Assembly: GCA_010094045.1 (NCBI GenBank)
Contig: ML986631.1
Coordinates: 25,147 to 56,972 of the forward strand
DNA: 31,826 bases
Origin: Lojkania enalia
Taxonomy: Eukaryota; Ascomycota; Dothideomycetes; Pleosporales
Direction: 5' to 3'
Below, piece after piece: positions 30,363 to 31,826 of the stretch (the stretch's first letter is position 1; every line of letters begins with the position of its first letter). The position numbers and the translations under genes are program-made. The notes beneath the pieces were generated by a model that worked only from the letters and a program-made list of their open reading frames with translations, had not been told where the DNA came from and searched no databases.

Positions 30363-31826
30363 ACGTATTTTATAAGTGAGTCGCCCACCCAAGCGAGTCG
30401 CCTACCTTATTAGCTATCTCTATATTTAGAGGCGTGCATTATAACAACGCCTGTAGGTATTACTATAATAATTTAATAGGGGATAGATATACTATTTATC
30501 TACTACTATATAAGTTCTAGTATTATATCTAGGCTTGCTGCAGTAGCTGCAGCGCTTCTGGTACAGCATGCCCGCTCTTCTGCGCTTCCTACCTGCTCGT
30601 ACTTCATCCTCTAGCTGCTTATCTACCTCCCTTTAAGCAGCTATCTCAGCAGCTTCAGCCTTAGTAAGACTACCTTGCTTCTATAGAACCTTTTTTGATC
30701 GCTTTTTGCGCTGCGATAGAGACTTATTTACTCCCTAAAGCTGACCAACCTAACGCTGAAATAGTACGCATGAATAAGCTATCTATATAGCACCTTTAGC
30801 AAGTAAATTAAGAGAATTATTAATCGTAGTAGGTGAGCTATTCTAATACTTAGTAATACGGTCTTATATTAGCATTATTTGAGACCCTAGTTCGACGGCG
30901 TTAGTTAGTGTTTTTAACTCCTAGAGGCAACTAGCTGCTGGTAGTAATAATAGAGTACGAAGCTTAATATTAAGCTTTAATAGTACTATATTAGGATTAT
31001 ATAGTTCTAGACTAGTACCTCGAAAGCTTGCGCATATATTAGCCTTAGTAATAGAGCGCTGATATGCTATACGAAAGGTTGGTAGAAAGTTGAGCTTTAT
31101 AATATAGTAGATACCAGCTTATATAAGCTTATCAATCTTGCGCCTATATGCTTTCTTTAATAGTAAGAAGCAGCCTATATCTAGAGGCTGTAGTAGATAC
31201 GATAAATGTACTAGCATATATAATAGAATAATATCCTTCTCTTTATAGAGCAGCTAAAACTTAGTAGACCTATAGCTTTTATAGCTATTAATAACTAGTA
31301 GACAATAAGCGCCTACTATATACTACTTTATATACTGAAGGTTAAACCAGCTACTAATAACTTTAGAATCCTCGCAGAGAGCTTTTTAATAGTTGTATTT
31401 TCAATAGAAGTATATTTTAAGCTTAGGAATGCGATTAATAAAGTTTGTTAGCTAGTTTTTGCCGACCTAGTCTATAGAGCGAGCTCTGAGTAAATGGTTA
31501 GCTATATCTCGTATACTATCGATTATAGGAGGGTATCCACGAGATGATAGGTCTAGTATATGCTGTATTATAGTTGATTCTTCTAGCTTCGTAAGCTTCT
31601 TTAAATTGGGCTTATAATCGCGTCGTGAAGGTTTGCCGGCGTGTCGGTCTCTAAACGTCGTTTAGAGGATGCTATAGGTAGCTGCAGCACTTCGTATACT
31701 CTAAATTTAATCTTAATTAATAGCTGAGATAGCTAGTAATATCTAACCTTCTTAATAGATTAATTAAGGTTAAGGTAGTTGCTGCATCGCGTTATAAGTA
31801 GGTAGGGTATAACTTCTTAGTAAAAG
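30363..31826 (-). mobile_element. Pogo-3: third pogo/Fot1-type family, internally deleted, right end outside window
   Basis: The left end ACGTATTTTATAAGTGAG follows TA at 30361-30362. Two sub-terminal repeats (AAGTGAGTCGCC and AAGCGAGTCGCC) begin at 30372 and 30389, again at 17-bp period. The terminal bases resemble those of Pogo-2 (ACGTATCTTATAAG). The other end and the second TA lie beyond the window. CA and TG are far more frequent than in the other elements, so it has seen little RIP. Confidence 0.88.
30500..31826 (-). pseudogene. Pogo-3 transposase, catalytic core partly deleted
   Basis: Read on the minus strand: the helix-turn-helix region (about 31630-31490), a CENP-B-type part to about 31335 (ISSWFNL), then a direct jump at about 31330 to the second catalytic block (LLVINSYKSY, about 31310-31280, Asp as Asn). 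Compared with Pogo-2, about 350 bp holding the first catalytic Asp are missing. LLQPLDIGCF is well preserved. A basic stretch (SQRKKRSKK) is near 30690-30715, and the C-terminal CCHC-type knuckle CSYCSKPRYN is near 30557-30517. Only scattered stops. The N-terminus is outside the window. Confidence 0.85.

Noticed and set aside
1..31826. Alternative genetic code with TAG as a sense codon
   Set aside because: TAG is frequent in frame, but TAA and TGA also occur, Gln and Trp positions alike are affected, and copies differ by C-to-T/G-to-A at the same places. RIP explains this without recoding.

Overview
The window looks like a gene-free, AT-rich block of a filamentous ascomycete genome made of transposon remains. 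No host gene, tRNA or rRNA is visible. Nearly every coding remnant is full of in-frame TAG/TAA (and some TGA) codons at places where the element families carry Gln, Trp or Arg. Differences between copies are overwhelmingly C-to-T and G-to-A. This is the footprint of repeat-induced point mutation (RIP). The species cannot be named from the sequence.

Layout. (1) 1-5782: 3' two thirds of a chromodomain Gypsy retrotransposon (here Gypsy-1A, +), ending in its 3' LTR. (2) 5783-9990: Gypsy-2A (-), cut in its RNase H by Gypsy-1A and carrying a 213-bp solo LTR with 5-bp target duplication. (3) 9991-14870: Gypsy-3 (-), with a tandem-repeat 3' region into which the pogo/Fot1-type element Pogo-1 (10685-12529) jumped. 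(4) 14871-25092: Gypsy-1B (+), almost full length with both LTRs, split by Pogo-2 (15641-18678), which is itself split by an internally deleted Pogo-1 relative (15722-16903). It also holds a 270-base assembly gap. (5) 25093-26457: Pogo-2b, 5' truncated. (6) 26458-29836: Gypsy-2B (-). (7) 29837-30360: fragment of a third Gypsy-1 copy (-). (8) 30363-31826: Pogo-3 (-), internally deleted, much less mutated, running off the window. Family names are mine, for this window only.

How the parts relate. The nesting gives an order of events: Gypsy-2 and Gypsy-3 copies were hit by Gypsy-1. A Gypsy-1 copy (1C) in turn appears to have been hit by Gypsy-2B and Pogo-3. Gypsy-1B was hit by Pogo-2, which was then hit by Pogo-1b. 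Four pogo insertions show TA target dinucleotides at the expected edges. None of the elements can encode a working enzyme as it stands.

The most interesting points are: an open reading frame antisense to the region between pol and the 3' LTR of Gypsy-1, kept in frame in both copies; a sub-terminal repeat with a fixed 17-bp period shared by three pogo families and expanded to four perfect copies in one element end; and an about 80-bp segment next to the Gypsy-2 leader that lies in opposite orientation in the two Gypsy-2 copies.
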